A stretch of DNA of 64,000 nt from Rhodobacter sp. (lineage in GTDB: Bacteria > Pseudomonadota > Alphaproteobacteria > Rhodobacterales > Rhodobacteraceae), in assembly GCA_030065095.1 (NCBI GenBank), contig JASJDP010000006.1, positions 80,777-144,776 of the forward strand. The letters run 5' to 3'. Of this stretch, positions 61,386 through 64,000 are shown piece by piece. Below the pieces are notes generated by a model. It was not told the origin of the DNA. It did no database searches and worked only from the letters and a program-made list of their open reading frames with translations. Within the stretch, counting starts at the first letter, position 1. Each line of letters starts with the position of its first letter. A program made the translations under genes and the position numbers.

Positions 61386-63608
61386 ATGATCGATCAGGCG
61401 ACGTCAAGGCATCGGTGGGAGATACCGGGCAGCGACGACGACCGTGGCGCGCCCGGTCCCGCCTCCGCACCGCTGTTCGGGATTGATGCGCAGTCTCTTC
61501 TGGCAATTGCCCTTAGGTGGAAGGGGTCGATCGCAGCCATTGGTCTTTTGATGGCCATCGCGACCTACATCGTGCTTTCGCAAGTTGCGCCGACCTTCAC
61601 CGCCAAGACCCAGGTCATGCTGGGGACGGGCGCCGCTCCGGTCATCAACATCCCCAACGTCGTCCCGGAAGCCAACCCGACTGTCGCATATGCCGAAAGT
61701 GCAGTCATCGTGATGCAGTCAACGGACGTGCTGCGCGCTGTTGTTCAGGAACTCGACCTGGACCGGCGCGAGGAATTCAACCCAGCGCTCGGGACGCCGA
61801 GCGTGCTCGGTCGGCTTTCCGACCTTTTGAGGACCTCCCTCAGGGCCATCGTACCAGGCAGAAACGGGGCCACTGGCGCAGACGTCGCCATTCCGGGCGA
61901 ACGTGATCCTCTGTCCGGGACGATCCGGGGATTGCGCAAGGCGGTTTCGGTGCGGGTGCTGGGAGAATCACAGGTGATCGAGGTCAAAGCGCAATCGCGC
62001 AGCCCCCGTCTTGCGGCGGCGATTGCCGATACCGTGGCGCAAAAGTACATCGATCGCCAGCTCGAGACCAAGTACCTGGCGGGCGATCAAGCGACCGACT
62101 GGCTCGAAGGCCGGGCCGACGAGTTGCGTGACGTGCTTAGAGCATCCGAAAGACGCGTCGCGGATTTCCGTAAAACGCAAATCAGTGACGGCCAGGAAAT
62201 GGCCGCCGAGCTTGCGCCGCAGCTTGCCGAATTGACGGATGCTCTTACGCGTCTGACCGCTGAGCATTCCGAACTGCTGGCCCGCCGCGACGAGGTCTCA
62301 CAGCTCTTCGCTGCCGGAAATTTCGCCGCGCTTGCCAGGCTGCTGGAAATCCCCACGATCACCGCGCTGCATGAGCAGGTTTCCGATGTTGACGCGCGTA
62401 TCGTGCAGGGGCAGCTGGAATTCGGCGAGCACGCTTCGGTTCGGCGCCTGCGCCAAACCCGCGAACAGGTCGAGCAGCGGCTGAAGGCCGAAGTGGAGGG
62501 GGTGTTGTCCGGGCTGGAGGTACGGATCGGTATCCTTGACAGGCGGCGGTTTGATCTTGACGGCCGGTTGCAGCTGGCACGAGCCGAGCTTGCTGATCGC
62601 GAGCGGGTAGAGTTGCAGTTGCTGGACCTGGAACGCGAGGCGCAGGCTTCGCGTGAGGTCTACAACACTTTCCTTTTGCGGCTGAAAGAGACGCGCGAGC
62701 GCAGCCAGTTCCAGAGCGCCGACGCCCGGATCATTTCGGCCGCAGAGGTGCCGGTCTTTCCGTCGGCGCCGCAAAAGGGAAAGCTCTCGGTGATCTTTGC
62801 GATCGGCGGCAGCGCGCTGGCCTTGTTCGGTCTGGCGGTTTTTGCGGACAATCGCCCGAGAGTCGGGGATCCGCGCCAGGTCGCGCAGCGTACCGGGATC
62901 GGATCGGTTCGGCAGATTCCCTACCTGCGCGGTGCCGGCACCCCCATTGGCCTGTTGGAGTACATCAGCACCGCACCAGAGTCCAAAGGGGCCGAAGCAA
63001 TTCGTCGGCTGCGTTTGTCCGTCGCTTCCAAGGATCCGCGCCAAGTGAACATCATCATGGTCACCTCGGCAGACCATAGCGAAGGCAAGACCGCGCTAAG
63101 CCTCTCGCTCGCCGAGATCTTTGCCCGCGAAGGGTTCAACACCGCGCTGGTGAATGCCGACCCGAGCAACGGTGATCTTGCAGAGCTTCTTAAAAGCCGG
63201 GATGCCGAGTCGATCGGCTTCGATATCGTGGACTGCCTTGATCACGAAAGGCCGCCCTTTGACATTGAAGACTCGCCTGACGATGGGCTTACCGCGCTGC
63301 TTGGCACGCTCAAGCGGCGCAAGGTCATCATAATCGACACCCCGCCGGCGTTGAGATCCGCCGATGTGATCGATATCGGAATGCTTGCAAATCACACGAT
63401 CGTGGCATGCGCATGGAACCAGACGCCCAATGAAACGCTCGAACAATGCATCGCCGTGCTGCGCCAGGCTGGCGTGGACATCGAAGCGATCGCCATCAAC
63501 AAGGTCCCCCAAGGGCGCATGCAAGACGCCGACTTACGGTCAAGACCAATCGTGCCGCCGCGGGTTTCTCCGCCGCGCGCCTTGCCGCCGCCGCAACCGG
63601 CCGCATAA
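61386..63608 (+). CDS. Wzz/BY-kinase-like exopolysaccharide biosynthesis protein
   Basis: A 740-residue inner-membrane protein. A first helix (WKGSIAAIGLLMAIATYIVL, residues about 40-60) opens a Wzz chain-length domain, a long coiled-coil fills about 235-430, and a second helix lies near 475. A cytoplasmic P-loop domain follows: SADHSEGKTALSLSLAEI with Lys near 568, the A' region as LVNADPSNGDL and Walker B as VIIIDTPPAL near 650. The C-terminus is proline-rich (PPRVSPPRALPPPQ) and has no tyrosine cluster. It should control polymer length in capsule or EPS export. The ATG at 61386 was preferred over one 36 bases upstream. Confidence 0.85.
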   Translation: MIDQATSRHRWEIPGSDDDRGAPGPASAPLFGIDAQSLLAIALRWKGSIAAIGLLMAIATYIVLSQVAPTFTAKTQVMLGTGAAPVINIPNVVPEANPTVAYAESAVIVMQSTDVLRAVVQELDLDRREEFNPALGTPSVLGRLSDLLRTSLRAIVPGRNGATGADVAIPGERDPLSGTIRGLRKAVSVRVLGESQVIEVKAQSRSPRLAAAIADTVAQKYIDRQLETKYLAGDQATDWLEGRADELRDVLRASERRVADFRKTQISDGQEMAAELAPQLAELTDALTRLTAEHSELLARRDEVSQLFAAGNFAALARLLEIPTITALHEQVSDVDARIVQGQLEFGEHASVRRLRQTREQVEQRLKAEVEGVLSGLEVRIGILDRRRFDLDGRLQLARAELADRERVELQLLDLEREAQASREVYNTFLLRLKETRERSQFQSADARIISAAEVPVFPSAPQKGKLSVIFAIGGSALALFGLAVFADNRPRVGDPRQVAQRTGIGSVRQIPYLRGAGTPIGLLEYISTAPESKGAEAIRRLRLSVASKDPRQVNIIMVTSADHSEGKTALSLSLAEIFAREGFNTALVNADPSNGDLAELLKSRDAESIGFDIVDCLDHERPPFDIEDSPDDGLTALLGTLKRRKVIIIDTPPALRSADVIDIGMLANHTIVACAWNQTPNETLEQCIAVLRQAGVDIEAIAINKVPQGRMQDADLRSRPIVPPRVSPPRALPPPQPAA

Positions 63609-63623
63609 CGGCCGGGCAGCAGC

Positions 63624-64000
63624 ATGTGGCAGGCGGGTTCGCTTCTTATCATCTTGTCAAGCCTGTACGTCGTCTTGCGCCAGGTGCGGCATCTTCGTGG
63701 AGACACGCTTGCGATCCTGGCCATTGCGCTGATCTGGGTCCGGCTCGCCGCGGCCGCGCTTGGCGAGGTCGCATTGGACACCAAGATCGCAGGCATCTCG
63801 CTGATCGCCTTGAGCACCCTTGCGGCGGCCTGCGTCGGCTTGCTTTTGGTCCCCTTCCAATTGGTTCGGAACGGCTGGGTCGCGCCGTTCTATGTCTTCG
63901 TTGGCTTCGGCGTGCTCAGTGCCGTGCTCAACGGTGCGATCGGGGCAGTGCAGAGCTTTGCGGTGTTATGGTTGTACTTCATAGTGGTTGCACTTCTGCT
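63624..64000 (+). CDS. multi-spanning membrane protein, polysaccharide polymerase/ligase-like (partial)
   Basis: An ATG at 63624, 15 bases after the BY-kinase-like gene, opens a frame that runs to the window edge (125 codons). The sequence is almost wholly hydrophobic, with four or more predicted helices (AGSLLIILSSLYVVL, TLAILAIALIWVRLAAAAL, IAGISLIALSTLAAACVGLL, APFYVFVGFGVLSAVLNGAI). Its place after a chain-length regulator and its helix pattern suggest an O-antigen ligase/Wzy-type protein. The diagnostic periplasmic loop lies beyond the window. Confidence 0.65.
   Translation, partial: MWQAGSLLIILSSLYVVLRQVRHLRGDTLAILAIALIWVRLAAAALGEVALDTKIAGISLIALSTLAAACVGLLLVPFQLVRNGWVAPFYVFVGFGVLSAVLNGAIGAVQSFAVLWLYFIVVALL

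Overview
The window is high-GC DNA, densely coded on both strands. It reads as the chromosome (or a large replicon) of a Rhodobacteraceae-type alphaproteobacterium of the Roseobacter/Paracoccus kind. The pointers are paired dimethylglycine-dehydrogenase-like enzymes, a TauR/Tpa/Xsc taurine set with a short Pta, a narR-type regulator beside narKGHJI, an rpmH-rnpA-yidD cluster, and an exopolysaccharide locus at the right edge. This is a judgement from protein content; no database was searched.

Left part (1-14 kb) handles methylated or aminated small molecules. It starts with the N-terminal part of a 3-hydroxyisobutyrate-dehydrogenase-like protein and a LacI regulator. The regulator is divergent from a desaturase-fold oxygenase, a Rieske ferredoxin (a MocD/MocE-like pair) and a PanB-like protein. 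Next come a FAD amine oxidase and an MFS carrier. A minus-strand operon follows: XRE-cupin regulator, DMGDH-like protein, homocysteine methyltransferase, PPOX-like flavoprotein and a second DMGDH-like protein. Its likely promoter carries two copies of a GTGAAAA inverted repeat.

14-25 kb: a TPR-sulfotransferase fusion, then taurine dissimilation: tpa, tauR, xsc, ackA, pta and a citrate synthase. Together these convert taurine via sulfoacetaldehyde and acetyl phosphate to acetyl-CoA and citrate. Related CTGGCC-containing elements lie before tpa and xsc, and CTGGWC direct repeats lie before tauR. No taurine transporter or sulfite exporter is in the window.

25-34 kb: a bacterial P-type ATPase with the membrane signature of the Na+/K+-ATPase (P2C) group; an operon for 2-aminoethylphosphonate synthesis (nucleotidyltransferase-PEP mutase fusion, phosphonopyruvate decarboxylase, AEP transaminase); a MarR regulator with a duplicated palindromic operator facing a small membrane protein; and a class I glutamine amidotransferase.

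34-41 kb: a FIST (NosP-like) sensor, a NahK/ErcS-like hybrid kinase and a LuxR-type response regulator, followed by a PQQ alcohol dehydrogenase that carries the extra Asp of lanthanide-dependent enzymes. An AT-richer stretch between them encodes a small cysteine-rich exported or anchored protein with an acidic tail.

41-49 kb: rpmH-rnpA-yidD, a TVP38/VTT membrane protein paired with a disulfide oxidoreductase, a sensor kinase, and a LysR regulator divergent from two NAD(P)-dependent enzymes.

49-60 kb: a complete respiratory nitrate reductase locus (narR-like regulator, FNR-type box, two NarK carriers, narGHJI). It ends in a broken nar-associated prolyl-isomerase gene beside tRNA-Arg(ACG). A probable integrase relic lies beyond the tRNA. 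The window closes with a Wzz/BY-kinase-like exopolysaccharide protein lacking a tyrosine tail, and the start of a multi-spanning membrane protein.
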